From: G963676795 sp963677215 | Lineage (GTDB): Bacteria; Desulfobacterota; Desulfuromonadia; Desulfuromonadales; Geopsychrobacteraceae | NCBI GenBank assembly: GCA_963677215.1 | Contig: OY781919.1 | Location: 3,658,001-3,722,000, forward strand | Direction: 5' to 3' | Length of the DNA: 64,000 nt | Shown: positions 26,125-35,520 of the stretch, one piece after another | How positions within the stretch are numbered: position 1 is the stretch's first letter | How the letters are laid out: every line of letters begins with the position of its first letter | The notes under the pieces: generated by a model | Told to the model about the DNA's origin: nothing | Databases searched by the model: none | The model's input: the letters and a program-made list of their open reading frames with translations, nothing else | Translations under genes and position numbers: made by a program

Positions 26125-26355
26125 ATGAAACTGCTCTACGTCTACCGCACCAGGGGGGGGGGTGAATTCTATCTCGGCCAGAGTGAAGATGGCAAATATC
26201 ACCCACTGCTCTACGGCGAAAGCCTCGGAGAATATGCCAGCCTCGAGCAGGCAGCCGAGGATCTGGCCAACGGACGAACCACAGCACCAGACTGCAGCAC
26301 CTTCATTGAAGAGCTCGGCATCCCCACTGAGCTCAAGAACTGGACCAAGGTTTAA
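26125..26355 (+). CDS. Small hypothetical protein with poly-G tract
   Basis: A 76-aa acidic soluble protein starting MKLLYVYRTRGGGEFYLG; it has no recognised domain. ATG at 26125 follows GAGGTGAAGC. The start of the gene contains ten consecutive G (26153-26162), encoding part of Arg and three Gly. Such a tract can slip in replication or transcription, which would shift frame after codon 13. Fold hints are a short beta hairpin followed by a helix with EQAAEDLANG. It follows purB after a large hairpin. Confidence 0.65.
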   Translation: MKLLYVYRTRGGGEFYLGQSEDGKYHPLLYGESLGEYASLEQAAEDLANGRTTAPDCSTFIEELGIPTELKNWTKV

Positions 26356-26396
26356 CAGACCGCTATTATCGTTACTGTCAGCTAGGATACGTTACC

Positions 26397-26576
26397 ATGA
26401 ACCTTAATACTCTTTTTTTCATTCGGACAATCGCGACAATTGCGCTGCTGGTCGGCGGACTCTGGTTGATGAGCCGCGACATGACCGTTTTCGCCTTTGT
26501 CTGCTTTGCACTGGGCGGTTTTCTGATCAGACTGAACAAGAAACAGAAAGATAAAGGGACTGCACCCAGAAAATAG
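26397..26576 (+). CDS. Small membrane protein, 59 aa
   Basis: ATG at 26397 follows AGGA at a good distance and opens a 59-codon frame. The product has two hydrophobic segments (residues about 10-25 and 30-45) and a short basic C-terminal tail ending GTAPRK, as expected for a small inner-membrane hairpin with both ends in the cytoplasm. The family is not recognised. It is 41 bp after the 76-aa gene in the same direction. Confidence 0.6.
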   Translation: MNLNTLFFIRTIATIALLVGGLWLMSRDMTVFAFVCFALGGFLIRLNKKQKDKGTAPRK

Positions 26577-26690
26577 CAGAACATCTCAGCCTCACCCTTC
26601 AACTACAGACCTTCCCAGCGGCCTATTCCTGTTAGTTCCGGATCAGACAGTCGCCGACAAATAAAAACTTCCTTTTTCTGAGTTCTGATT

Positions 26691-26702
26691 ATTTGCTATA
26701 GT
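26691..26702 (+). promoter_or_regulatory. Possible extended -10 promoter of Cache-GGDEF gene
   Basis: TTTGCTATAGT holds an extended -10 element (TG, one base, then TATAGT at 26697-26702) about 60 bp upstream of the ATG at 26762. No good -35 box. Confidence 0.3.
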
Positions 26703-26761
26703 TCTTGCGTTTTTTCGCAAACTGCATTTGTCAGGTCATCATGTCTTTAGGAGGGGAGCTG

Positions 26762-28501
26762 ATGCGAAAACCAACCTTGCGCTCAGCCTTGATCTACCCA
26801 TACATTTCTCTTGTCATCATTCTGGCCGTTGCAGTCGGAGCTCTTTCCTACTGGACCGGGCAGCATGCCGTGACGACAGTCACAGAGCATATGCTCAAAG
26901 AGATCGTCAGTCGTATCAGCCAGGCGGTTGACCGACACGTCGTCGGCTCAGTCGCCACGCTTGAAACGGCATTTCCCGACGGAATGGCAGCTCCGGAATC
27001 GATAGAAACGGACATCGAAACGATGCAAACCCGGTTCTGGATTGCGACCTCCCTGCATATCGATCCAAATAATTACGTCTACTACGGCAACATCAAAGGA
27101 CAGGCCTTTGGCCTCTATCGCCATTCCATCAGTTCGGGAGAACTGCGGGTCAAGTTCGATGCCAGGGAGCACCGTAAGAAATTCCACATTGACGGAATCA
27201 ACGCCAGCCCGCAGTATGTAACAACCGAAGAGAAACTTTTCGATCCAAGAACCCGCCCCTGGTTCAAGGTGGCCCAAACCAGCCAGAAGGACATCTGGAC
27301 CTCCGTCTACATCGATTTCGGCACCTATGACCTGGTCGCGACACGCGCCAGACGGGTCCTCGGCAGCCATGGCGAATTGCAGGGCGTTGTTGCCACCGAC
27401 ATGCCGCTGAAAAACCTCAACAACTTCGTCAGCAATCTGCAGATCTCCAGCCATGGCATCGCCTTCATCATCGAACCGAACGGCGACCTGATCGCCTCCT
27501 CATGCAGCCCGAACATCAAACAGACGGCGGATGGGCAAAACATCCGCATCAACGCAGCGGACAGCGGCCACCTGCTGCTCAATGAGGTCTATCTGCGCCT
27601 CAAACCTTTGCTCAAAGAGATTGATGACAATGTACCGCGCACCTTCTTTTTCAAAGACAGCAAAGATGCGAATATCAGCGCTGCATTTGAAATATTCCGC
27701 GACAAGGCGGGACTGAACTGGATCAATGTCGTCGCCCTGCCTGACAACGATTTCCTTGGCGATATCAGCAAAAACGTACTGAGAACAATCTTCATCGCGA
27801 TTCTGGCAACCGGCCTCGTTGTCGTTATCGGCCTGAGTATCTTCAACTGGCTGTCTAAGGACCTGACCAAGCTGGCAGTTGCCGTCAACAATGTCTGCAG
27901 CGGTCGCCTTGAAGAACCGATCGAGATTCATCGCAACGATGCCATCGGTACCCTGGCCGACAGCTTCAGAGCCATGCAGCATCGCCTGCAGACCGATCAC
28001 CTGACCGGTCTGCCCAACCGTTACGCCTTTGAACAGAGCCTGACCGCCACAATCGAAAGTTACCAGAGCGACCTAAAACCTTTCGCGGTCATGTTCGTCG
28101 ATATCAACGACTTCAAAAAGATCAACGATCGTTATGGGCACGAAACAGGCGATCAGGCCCTGATCGAATTTGCCCAGAGACTGCGCTCAAACACCCGTTC
28201 TGGAGACCTGGTCGCCCGTTTGGGGGGGGACGAGTTCGTTTTCATCCTCAAAGAGATCAGCTCTTCCGCTGAACTCGATCCGATCATCAAACAATTGGAC
28301 AAAGCCCTGTCAGCCCCTCTGCTGTCTATTACGGCCCAAAAGGAAACCTACCACGCAGCAGTCGGTGTCGCCCAATATCCAACTGATGCCCGGACCATGA
28401 AAGAGCTGCTTTCAGTTGCCGACAACCAGATGTATACCCACAAGTTTTCCTTCAAGGAAGCACGCCCGGCAAGCCTGACAGAGCAGGATGAACCATCCTG
28501 A
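26762..28501 (+). CDS. Cache-HAMP-GGDEF diguanylate cyclase
   Basis: Membrane-bound diguanylate cyclase of 579 aa. One membrane helix (about residues 10-33) is followed by a periplasmic Cache sensor domain (about 40-330, containing FDPRTRPWFKVAQ, a typical Cache sequence), a second helix (about 340-362), HAMP linker and GGDEF domain. The active-site motif is RLGGDEF and the inhibitory RSGD precedes it at the right distance, so it should make c-di-GMP and be product-inhibited. The start was moved to 26762 behind AGGAGGGGAG. Ligand unknown; Cache domains often bind small acids or amino acids. Confidence 0.88.
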   Translation: MRKPTLRSALIYPYISLVIILAVAVGALSYWTGQHAVTTVTEHMLKEIVSRISQAVDRHVVGSVATLETAFPDGMAAPESIETDIETMQTRFWIATSLHIDPNNYVYYGNIKGQAFGLYRHSISSGELRVKFDAREHRKKFHIDGINASPQYVTTEEKLFDPRTRPWFKVAQTSQKDIWTSVYIDFGTYDLVATRARRVLGSHGELQGVVATDMPLKNLNNFVSNLQISSHGIAFIIEPNGDLIASSCSPNIKQTADGQNIRINAADSGHLLLNEVYLRLKPLLKEIDDNVPRTFFFKDSKDANISAAFEIFRDKAGLNWINVVALPDNDFLGDISKNVLRTIFIAILATGLVVVIGLSIFNWLSKDLTKLAVAVNNVCSGRLEEPIEIHRNDAIGTLADSFRAMQHRLQTDHLTGLPNRYAFEQSLTATIESYQSDLKPFAVMFVDINDFKKINDRYGHETGDQALIEFAQRLRSNTRSGDLVARLGGDEFVFILKEISSSAELDPIIKQLDKALSAPLLSITAQKETYHAAVGVAQYPTDARTMKELLSVADNQMYTHKFSFKEARPASLTEQDEPS

Positions 28502-28531
28502 CAGTTCCTTGTTACAAATAGTCAAAAAACG

Positions 28532-28563
28532 GTGTCGAAATATGTTTTCGACACTGTTTTTTT
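28532..28563 (+). terminator. Rho-independent terminator after Cache-GGDEF gene
   Basis: Stem GTGTCGAAA (28532-28540) with TTTCGACAC (28546-28554), loop 5 nt, then T-rich tail at 28557-28563. It separates the cyclase gene from the feo promoter, which begins 2 bp later. Confidence 0.8.
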
Positions 28564-28564
28564 C

Positions 28565-28612
28565 TTGACCATCGTTGTATTCTTTCCTATGTTTTATGAA
28601 ATTGGTTTTCAT
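28565..28612 (+). promoter_or_regulatory. feoA promoter with candidate Fur operator
   Basis: TTGACC (28565-28570) and TATGTT (28588-28593) are spaced by 17 bp. Directly over the expected start of transcription is the inverted repeat ATGAAA-5-TTTCAT (28596-28612), an AT-rich palindrome that resembles a Fur box (about 12 of 19 positions by my alignment to the E. coli consensus). Placement at +1 fits iron-dependent repression of feoAB. The match is moderate. Confidence 0.5.
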
Positions 28613-28690
28613 TTCGCTTTTCGAAAGCATAGCCAGTACTGTCCTGCCAAAGAAGTCATTTCAAACAGTACCAAACAAGGAGATACCCCT

Positions 28691-28933
28691 ATGTCGTTTT
28701 CATTACGTCATTTGAACAAGGAAGAGCGTGGCCGCATCACTGCAGTCACCGCGGACGGAGAGATCGGTCGTCGCCTGCGCGACATGGGCTTGTCCCCCGG
28801 GACAGAGCTGACCATCATCGGTCGTGCACCGCTGAAAGATCCTGTCGCGATACGGCTGCGGAATTTCACCCTGACCCTGCGCAATAACGAAGCAGATTAC
28901 ATCTTTGTTGAAAAACTGGAGAAAGAATCATGA
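28691..28933 (+). CDS. feoA: Ferrous iron transport protein A
   Basis: Small SH3-like protein of 80 aa that supports FeoB in ferrous iron uptake on the cytoplasmic side. It carries the FeoA pattern GEIGRRLRDMGLSPGTELTIIGRAPLKDPVAIRL. The start at 28691 follows AGGAGA; longer frames upstream run through the promoter. It overlaps feoB by ATGA, so the pair is coupled. Expression is probably iron-controlled. Confidence 0.93.
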   Translation: MSFSLRHLNKEERGRITAVTADGEIGRRLRDMGLSPGTELTIIGRAPLKDPVAIRLRNFTLTLRNNEADYIFVEKLEKES

Positions 28934-31095
28934 GCCACGCTACGACAATCGCCCTTGCGGGTAACCCCAACTCAGGGAAAACAACCCTCTTTAATTCGAT
29001 CACCGGCGCTCGTCAGCATGTCGGCAACTATCCGGGCATTACCGTCGAACGCAAAGAAGGGACTCTGAGCCATCAGGGCCAACAGGTCAAACTGATCGAC
29101 CTGCCAGGCGCCTATTCGTTGTCCGCCTATTCGCAGGAAGAGCTCGTAGCGCGGAATGTTCTGGTCGGTGAACGGCCAGACATCGTGGTTGACATCGTCG
29201 ATGCGACGACCCTCGAACGTCACCTCTACCTGGCTATTCAATTCTTTGAACTCGGCATCCCACTGATCCTCGCTCTCAATATGATGGATGCGGTCCGCAA
29301 GCAGGGGCTGAATATCGACCGGGAAAAACTCTCCGAGCTGCTTAACTGTCCGGTCGTCGAAACCATCGGCCGCACCGGCGCTGGCAAGGAAGAACTGCTG
29401 AGTGAGGCGCTCAACCAGGCCAAAACAAGAGGCGGTCAGTGGCAACCGCTGCAAATCTCCTACGGAGCTGACATTGACCAGGCCCTCGACGCGATGACCT
29501 GCATCATCGACGAGGGGCAGCATCTGACCGATACCTATCCAGCCCGCTGGGTCGCTCTTAAGTACCTTGAGAATGACGAAGAAATCATCCGTCTCGGTCG
29601 CAGCAACAACGAAATAGCCGAACGGCTCGAACGCCAGACCCTAAAAACCAAAGAGCACTGCCTGGCAACCCTGAACATGACTCCTGAAGCGATCATTGCC
29701 GACTACCGCTACGGCATGATCAATTCGATCCTGCGCCAGGGAGTACTGACGGAGACGAAAACCCAGGAACAACGGATCGACACCACGGCCGCCCTTGATC
29801 GCATCCTGGTCAACCGGATGTTTGGACCAGTGATCATGATCGGCATTCTCTATCTAATGTTCCAGATCACCTTCACCCTCGGCGAGATCCCCATGGGCTG
29901 GCTGGAAAGTTTCTTCGGCCTGCTCTCGGAAACTGCAACTGCAGTGATTCCGGAAGGCTTTGTCCAATCTCTTGTTGTGTCAGGCATTATCGACGGTGTC
30001 GGTGGCGTCATGGGCTTCGTTCCCCTAATCTTCATCATGTTCCTGATGATTTCATTTCTGGAAGATTCCGGCTATATGGCGCGGGTTGCCTACATGCTCG
30101 ACCGCGTGCTGCGCATCTTCGGCCTGCACGGTTACTCGGCAATGCCCTTTATAATCTCCGGTGGTATCGCCGGTGGTTGTGCCGTACCGGGCATCATGGC
30201 GACCAGAACATTGAGAAGCCCGAAGGAAAAACTGGCGACTCTGCTCACCGCACCCTTCATGTCCTGCGGTGCCAAACTACCGGTCTTCCTGCTGCTTGTC
30301 GCTGCCTTTTTCCCGCACAGCCAGGCTCAGATGATGTTCATGATCACCCTGGTCGCCTGGCTGATGGCCCTGCTGGTCGCCAAATTTGTCCGCTCTACAG
30401 TCATCAAAGGGGAATCGACGCCTTTTGTCATGGAACTACCGCCCTACCGCATGCCGACCCTGCGCGGCATCGTGATGCATACCTGGGAGAGAACCTGGCA
30501 CTACATCCGTAAGGCGGGAACAGTCATCCTGGCAGTCTCGATCCTGCTCTGGGCAGCTATGACTTTTCCCGGCCTGCCGGAGAACCAAACCGCACAGTTT
30601 GCCGCACAACGCAGCACTGCAGAGACCTCGATAAGCGACGCGGCACTCCTGGATACAACCTTGAACGATATCAACAACCGCGAGGGCCAGGCCGCCCTGC
30701 GCCACTCCATTGCCGGACGCATCGGCTCCATTCTCGAACCTGTCAGCCAGGTGGCCGGTTTCGACTGGAGAACCAATATCGCCCTGGTTGGCGGCTTTGC
30801 GGCCAAGGAGGTTATTGTTTCAACTTTTGGCACCGCCTATTCTCTGGGCGATGTTGACCCTGAAGAAGCGGAGACCCTGTCTGAACGACTGGCCAGTTCT
30901 CCAGACTGGAACCGCTTTACCGCACTGGCAATGATCATCTTTGTCATGCTCTATGCGCCATGCTTCGTGACCGTCGTCACAATGGCGAAGGAATCGAGTT
31001 GGCGCTGGGCGCTTTTCGCAACCAGTTTCAATACTGTTCTGGGTTTTGTCCTGGCCACCATGGTCTACCAGGTCGGAACCAGACTGTTCCTCTAA
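28930..31095 (+). CDS. feoB: Ferrous iron transporter B
   Basis: FeoB of 721 aa: N-terminal G-protein domain (about 1-165), GDI-like helical part, then a hydrophobic transport domain with Gate-like repeats. The G motifs are G1 GNPNSGKT, G2 in NYPGITVE, G3 DLPGAYSL and G4 NMMD. The membrane part has SGGIAGGCAVPGIM and MSCGAKLPVFLLLVAAF, the conserved Cys-containing Gate segments. Anaerobes that rely on ferrous iron usually carry this system. It is coupled to feoA upstream and followed by a Cys-rich companion. Confidence 0.95.
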   Translation: MSHATTIALAGNPNSGKTTLFNSITGARQHVGNYPGITVERKEGTLSHQGQQVKLIDLPGAYSLSAYSQEELVARNVLVGERPDIVVDIVDATTLERHLYLAIQFFELGIPLILALNMMDAVRKQGLNIDREKLSELLNCPVVETIGRTGAGKEELLSEALNQAKTRGGQWQPLQISYGADIDQALDAMTCIIDEGQHLTDTYPARWVALKYLENDEEIIRLGRSNNEIAERLERQTLKTKEHCLATLNMTPEAIIADYRYGMINSILRQGVLTETKTQEQRIDTTAALDRILVNRMFGPVIMIGILYLMFQITFTLGEIPMGWLESFFGLLSETATAVIPEGFVQSLVVSGIIDGVGGVMGFVPLIFIMFLMISFLEDSGYMARVAYMLDRVLRIFGLHGYSAMPFIISGGIAGGCAVPGIMATRTLRSPKEKLATLLTAPFMSCGAKLPVFLLLVAAFFPHSQAQMMFMITLVAWLMALLVAKFVRSTVIKGESTPFVMELPPYRMPTLRGIVMHTWERTWHYIRKAGTVILAVSILLWAAMTFPGLPENQTAQFAAQRSTAETSISDAALLDTTLNDINNREGQAALRHSIAGRIGSILEPVSQVAGFDWRTNIALVGGFAAKEVIVSTFGTAYSLGDVDPEEAETLSERLASSPDWNRFTALAMIIFVMLYAPCFVTVVTMAKESSWRWALFATSFNTVLGFVLATMVYQVGTRLFL

Positions 31096-31111
31096 CAGCT
31101 AGGAATTTATC

Positions 31112-31276
31112 ATGTATCAAGCTCTGGATCTGAGTATCGCTTTAACCATCGTGCTGATAACAGCCATCTATTCAGCATACGGCATCTATCGCGTTTTCAA
31201 GCATAGCAAAACGGGTTGTTCTGCGGGCGGGTGCGCCGGATGCCCCTGCGCAGGCCAGAATTCTCTCGAGAAATGA
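31112..31276 (+). CDS. FeoB-associated Cys-rich membrane protein
   Basis: A 54-aa protein with one membrane helix (about residues 6-27) and a Cys-rich tail GCSAGGCAGCPC. This is the plan of the FeoB-associated family found next to feoB, thought to help FeoB in place of FeoC. ATG at 31112 is 16 bp after the feoB stop with AGGA upstream, so it belongs to the feo operon. The exact role (iron binding or scaffold) is not proved. Confidence 0.82.
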   Translation: MYQALDLSIALTIVLITAIYSAYGIYRVFKHSKTGCSAGGCAGCPCAGQNSLEK

Positions 31277-31277
31277 T

Positions 31278-31315
31278 AAAAAAATACCCCGTTCCGGAGG
31301 AGGCCGGAACGGGGT
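31278..31315 (-). terminator. Terminator of the minus-strand sigma-54 regulator
   Basis: A perfect 12 bp stem ACCCCGTTCCGG (31286-31297) with CCGGAACGGGGT (31304-31315), loop AGGAGG. Read on the minus strand it is followed by TATTTTTTT (31284-31278), the T-run of a rho-independent terminator. It thus ends transcription of the regulator gene, and its stem may also end feo transcription from the other side. Confidence 0.8.
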
Positions 31316-31479
31316 GAAGTCCATAACTGGACTACAGAGAGAGTTTGCGTTGTCAACGAAATGATCTGACACTCCGCTTAAACAACTCAGAGACTCTACA
31401 AGGCACAGCGAGAGAAAACAAGTGTTAAGTTTGACCAAAGATGGCGTTTTTTCGCCATTACATAACATGCACTTCAAAC

Positions 31480-32841
31480 TCAAACGAGATTGTACTTTTC
31501 AAGCTTATAACGCAAGGTACCACGTGGCAGATTCAGGATTCTTGAGGTTCTGGCAACATTGCCGCCGGTAATTTTGATAGCCTTGGCAATCAGTTCTTTT
31601 TCAACCTGAGCGACAATGTCGTCGAGAATAACCCCCTGCGGCGGAATCTCCAGGTTCAGACCGATCTCCGCCCTTGGCTCGCGCCCCCAGATCTCCTGAG
31701 GCAGATGACTCGGCAGGATTTCAGGGACATCATACATGATACAGATCCGCTCGACGACATTGCGCAGCTCCCTGACATTGCCCGGCCAGTGATAACGCGA
31801 CAGCAGATCGAGCGCATCCCTACCGAAGACTGTCATCTTTTTCTTGAATTCCCTGCTGAAACGCTGCAGAAAGGAGTCTAGCAGAATAGGAATATCTTCC
31901 TGGCGCTCACGCAATGGCGGGATATGGATCGGAAAGACATTCAACCGATAATAGAGATCCTCACGAAACTCCTTGTGATCGATAGCCTGCTTCAAATCCG
32001 CATTGGTCGCAGCAATAATCCGGACATTGATATCAATATTGCGATTCCCGCCTAGTCTTCTGATCTTTCGGTCTTCAAGAACCCGCAACAACTTGACCTG
32101 CAGGCTGAGATCCATTTCACCGATCTCATCAAGAAAAACAGTCCCCCTGTCCGCTTCTTCAAAAAGACCGATCTTTTTCAGCTTGGCATCGGTAAAGGCC
32201 CCTCGCTCGTGACCAAACAACTCTGTTTCAAGCAGGTTGTAGGGGAGCGAACCGCAGTTGATCTCGACAAAAGGCTGACCTGCACGTGGCGACAGATTAT
32301 GAATCGCCCTGGCAACCAGTTCTTTACCGGTGCCGCTCTCCCCGGTAACCAGAACTGTTGCTGTTTCATGCTTGGCGACCTCCCTGATCTGATGGAAGAT
32401 GCTATGCAGAGCCGGACTGTTGCCCACCATATTGATGCCGGTTTCTTCTTTGGTCAACTGCCTGACCTTGCGCCGCAGAGACTGGGTTTCCAGCGCCAGT
32501 TTGACAATCAGATGAATGGCATCGGCCTTGAATGGCTTCTTGATATAATCATAGGCGCCTATCTTCAGCGCCTCAACGGCGCTCTCTACGGTACCGTAAC
32601 CGGTAATGATGATGACCAGCAGTTCAGGGTTGATCTCACGCATCGCGCGCAGGACGTCTAACCCGCTGTCAGTCCCAAGGTTAAGATCGAGCAGAACCAG
32701 ACTGATCTCCTCTTCCGCGACAAGACGAATCGCATCCCCCGCGGCATCGGTCGAAATCGTTCCGTAACCATCCTCGGCGAGAATCCGTTCCAGGTTTTCA
32801 CGTATAAACATCTCATCGTCAACAATCAGAATTTTATCCAT
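31480..32841 (-). CDS. Sigma-54 response regulator (NtrC family)
   Basis: Activator of sigma-54 RNA polymerase, 453 aa: receiver domain (1-120, phosphorylated Asp in LLDLNLG), AAA+ domain (about 145-375) with Walker A GESGTGKE, Walker B TVFLDEIGE and R-finger region, and a C-terminal Fis-type helix-turn-helix (NVARTSRILNLPRGTLRYKL). The sigma-54 contact loop reads GAFTDA instead of the common GAFTGA. The start is set at 32841 behind GGAGAGG. The cognate kinase is the next gene upstream, 67 bp away, so the two form one two-component system. Confidence 0.93.
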   Translation of the reverse strand: MDKILIVDDEMFIRENLERILAEDGYGTISTDAAGDAIRLVAEEEISLVLLDLNLGTDSGLDVLRAMREINPELLVIIITGYGTVESAVEALKIGAYDYIKKPFKADAIHLIVKLALETQSLRRKVRQLTKEETGINMVGNSPALHSIFHQIREVAKHETATVLVTGESGTGKELVARAIHNLSPRAGQPFVEINCGSLPYNLLETELFGHERGAFTDAKLKKIGLFEEADRGTVFLDEIGEMDLSLQVKLLRVLEDRKIRRLGGNRNIDINVRIIAATNADLKQAIDHKEFREDLYYRLNVFPIHIPPLRERQEDIPILLDSFLQRFSREFKKKMTVFGRDALDLLSRYHWPGNVRELRNVVERICIMYDVPEILPSHLPQEIWGREPRAEIGLNLEIPPQGVILDDIVAQVEKELIAKAIKITGGNVARTSRILNLPRGTLRYKLEKYNLV

Positions 32842-32908
32842 CAACCTCTCCAACGGCAGGGGACAAAAAAACGTCCGCAATTTGGCTTGGCAATAACGAT
32901 AGTTCCTG

Positions 32909-35416
32909 TCATGCGACTGGCAACCGCACAGTCACCCTGGTCCCGCAACCGGCATCACTGTCAATCACGATATCGCCGCCATGATCCGAAATGATATTGT
33001 AACTGATCGCCAGCCCCAGTCCGGTCCCCTGCCCCTTGCTGGTATAAAAGGGTTCAAAAACGAGCGGCAGGTTTTCCTCCCTGATACCGATCCCGCTATC
33101 AGTGACATCCAACACCAGCCAGTCATCCTTACGGACCAGAGAGACCCGCAGCGTACCCCCTTGCGGCATCGCATCCAGTGCGTTATTGAACAGGTTCAGA
33201 AGCACCTGCTTGAGACGGTCGTTATCGATCCTGACATCCGGCAGATCCGGGGAAATCTGTTCAAGCAACGCAATCTGCTGTTTCTGAAACTGTTTACGGA
33301 GCAGAAAGATTGAATCACGCACAACCTCAGCCAGGGAGGCTTCTTTCAATTGCGGTTCCGGCAGGGTGGCAAAACGCAACATTTCGTTGACCAGACCATC
33401 GAGCCTTTCAATCTCTTCAAGAGCCTTGCGGATCAGCAGCTGGTCGCCTTTACTGGCAAGCAAACGGTCATGCAGCTCATCCAGAAGCAGGCTGACCCCG
33501 GTTAACGGATTTCTGATTTCGTGAGCGATTCCCGCCGACATGCGCCCGAGCGAAGCGAGGCGCTCCATACGTGCCATCTGCTGCCGCATATTGACGCGCT
33601 CGGTCAGATCCTCAACCGTCAACAACCAGCCAATCTGCGCCCGAAAACTGAGAGGAAACAGCGCCAGACGGTAGGTCAGCTTGCGATTCTGACGCACCAG
33701 AGACACATAGACCCGGAACGATTCGTGCCCGGTTTCAGGAGCCTGAGTAAACCAGAGCGCAAGCACCTCTGAAATTTCCGGCCAATCATTGAACAGGTCG
33801 CGCCAGGGAACGGCCCGGTCAGGCTCGGTAAAGTTGAGAATCTGGCAGGCAGGACCATTGGCCCAGGTCAGGTTGCAGCCTGAATCAAAGGTCAGAATAC
33901 CACTTTCGATATTTTCGAAGACGGTATTCTTGAAATTCCGCTCCCGCAGCAGTTCACGCCGGGATTTTCGCAATTCCCGCAACGTTTTCAGTAACCTGTC
34001 ACGCCGACCGTTGAGCTCATTGATCATCTGGTTGAACGAATCAGCCAGTACCGCGACCTCATCATGAGTCTGTCCAGACAAACTGGCCAGTTCAGTATGC
34101 TGCCCGGCGATCATGCGCCTGGTCGTATTGGTTAGAGAGCGAAGCGGCAGGACGATACTGTTGGCAAACAGATAGGCCACGACCACAACGACAGCTACCG
34201 TCAGAGCGATGACCAGCCAGGACTGAACCAGATGGTTGTCGATTTCATGTCGAATAAGCCCGGCCAGAGATTCAGCAGGCTGATGAAAACCGGACAGTTC
34301 TGCGCCGATGGTCACGGCACCGAAATAGCCGGTCTTCTGATAGATTCCACGAGCGTAACGGATGGGGGCGAAAGCCATGATCTTGGCTGAGCCACCGATA
34401 TTGGTCGTATCTAGCACCCCCGAACGTCCCTCCAGAACCGACCTGGCGACAACAGGGTAATTCGGATGGATGAATGCTGCCCTGAGCAGATTAAAGGGAG
34501 TTCTTCCGGCCAAGATATCCGGATCCGATGTATCTTCCGCATAGGCCGGCACCTGTTTTCCTTGCGGATCCAGACCGCGAATATCCCAAAAATTCGGATG
34601 GGTGACCGCCCAGCCTTCATCGTCAAAAATAAATGAATAATTACCACTCTCATAAGACGGGAAGACGACATCTTCACTGCCTACGGGGTTGATGTGTTGG
34701 GAGAATTCCATCAGATGGCGGTGGTCAAGTGACAGAACGACCATTCCGGAAAACTGGCCCTGGCTGAAAAGAGGGGTTGAAAAACGAATAACACCTTCGT
34801 AGCGGCGCCCCTCTATTGCGGCAAAGGAACTCTTTGCCCCGCGCAACTGCTCTTCCCGGCTGACATGCCAGCCGAGCAGGTGGGTAACCCAGATATCACC
34901 GGCAGACAATTCAGCCGTCCGGGCAAAATAATCCTCCATCCTGTAGGTCGTCTGAGCCGGATCAGAAACCCGGCGCAACTGCGACGACGGGCTCCCCTTG
35001 ACAATACGGATGCGCTCAAACCCGCCCGCGTCGACATAGCTGATCTCGCTGTAGAGCGCGACGGTCTCGCGTGTTTCACTGGCCCGAGTATTGGTACCGC
35101 TGCGCGACCAGATGACGCGTTGATGGTTTCGGCAAAAAAGCCGGTACAGATCTTCATCCTGCGGTAGCAGAGCAAGATCACGCAGATCACCTTCAACCTC
35201 CGCAAGGAAATCGGCAACCTGCCGGGCGACCATTTCCGAACGCTTCTGCAGCGCCTCCTGCGCCTGTTGATCAAGCGCCAGGGTTGTCTGACTGGTCAGA
35301 AGTTGTTCAACTTTCTGCAGGCTGTGTTCGGAATTAAAGAGCAGGAGCCCGAGCGGCAGCAGGGAAAGCAGCAGCATTGCCCCCAGGACTTTGGTGAGTA
35401 GACTGACGCGTGACAT
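32909..35416 (-). CDS. Membrane sensor histidine kinase
   Basis: Sensor kinase of 835 aa: N-terminal membrane helix (about 8-28), large periplasmic sensor of about 350 residues that looks like a double Cache domain, second helix (about 385-410), HAMP, PAS (about 500-620), HisKA with AHEIRNPLTGVSLLL and HATPase with N box NLFNNALDAM, G1 DSGIGI and G2 GQGTGLGLAIS. It should sense an external ligand and phosphorylate the sigma-54 regulator downstream. The start choice between 35416 and 35452 is open; neither has a strong ribosome site. Confidence 0.9.
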   Translation of the reverse strand: MSRVSLLTKVLGAMLLLSLLPLGLLLFNSEHSLQKVEQLLTSQTTLALDQQAQEALQKRSEMVARQVADFLAEVEGDLRDLALLPQDEDLYRLFCRNHQRVIWSRSGTNTRASETRETVALYSEISYVDAGGFERIRIVKGSPSSQLRRVSDPAQTTYRMEDYFARTAELSAGDIWVTHLLGWHVSREEQLRGAKSSFAAIEGRRYEGVIRFSTPLFSQGQFSGMVVLSLDHRHLMEFSQHINPVGSEDVVFPSYESGNYSFIFDDEGWAVTHPNFWDIRGLDPQGKQVPAYAEDTSDPDILAGRTPFNLLRAAFIHPNYPVVARSVLEGRSGVLDTTNIGGSAKIMAFAPIRYARGIYQKTGYFGAVTIGAELSGFHQPAESLAGLIRHEIDNHLVQSWLVIALTVAVVVVVAYLFANSIVLPLRSLTNTTRRMIAGQHTELASLSGQTHDEVAVLADSFNQMINELNGRRDRLLKTLRELRKSRRELLRERNFKNTVFENIESGILTFDSGCNLTWANGPACQILNFTEPDRAVPWRDLFNDWPEISEVLALWFTQAPETGHESFRVYVSLVRQNRKLTYRLALFPLSFRAQIGWLLTVEDLTERVNMRQQMARMERLASLGRMSAGIAHEIRNPLTGVSLLLDELHDRLLASKGDQLLIRKALEEIERLDGLVNEMLRFATLPEPQLKEASLAEVVRDSIFLLRKQFQKQQIALLEQISPDLPDVRIDNDRLKQVLLNLFNNALDAMPQGGTLRVSLVRKDDWLVLDVTDSGIGIREENLPLVFEPFYTSKGQGTGLGLAISYNIISDHGGDIVIDSDAGCGTRVTVRLPVA

Positions 35417-35520
35417 GCTGGGATTATAGAAGAAAAACGCAGACGGGTACATGAAAAGTCATATCATGCACCCGTTTGAACGCCGAAAGGAGAATTCCCC
35501 TGACAGGCCAGCAACAGGAA

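Noticed and set aside
31316..31479. Possible gene between the minus-strand terminator and the sigma-54 regulator
   Set aside because: The available frame overlaps the FeoB-associated gene and shows no ribosome site; the stretch only holds a small 6 bp hairpin with T6 loop.
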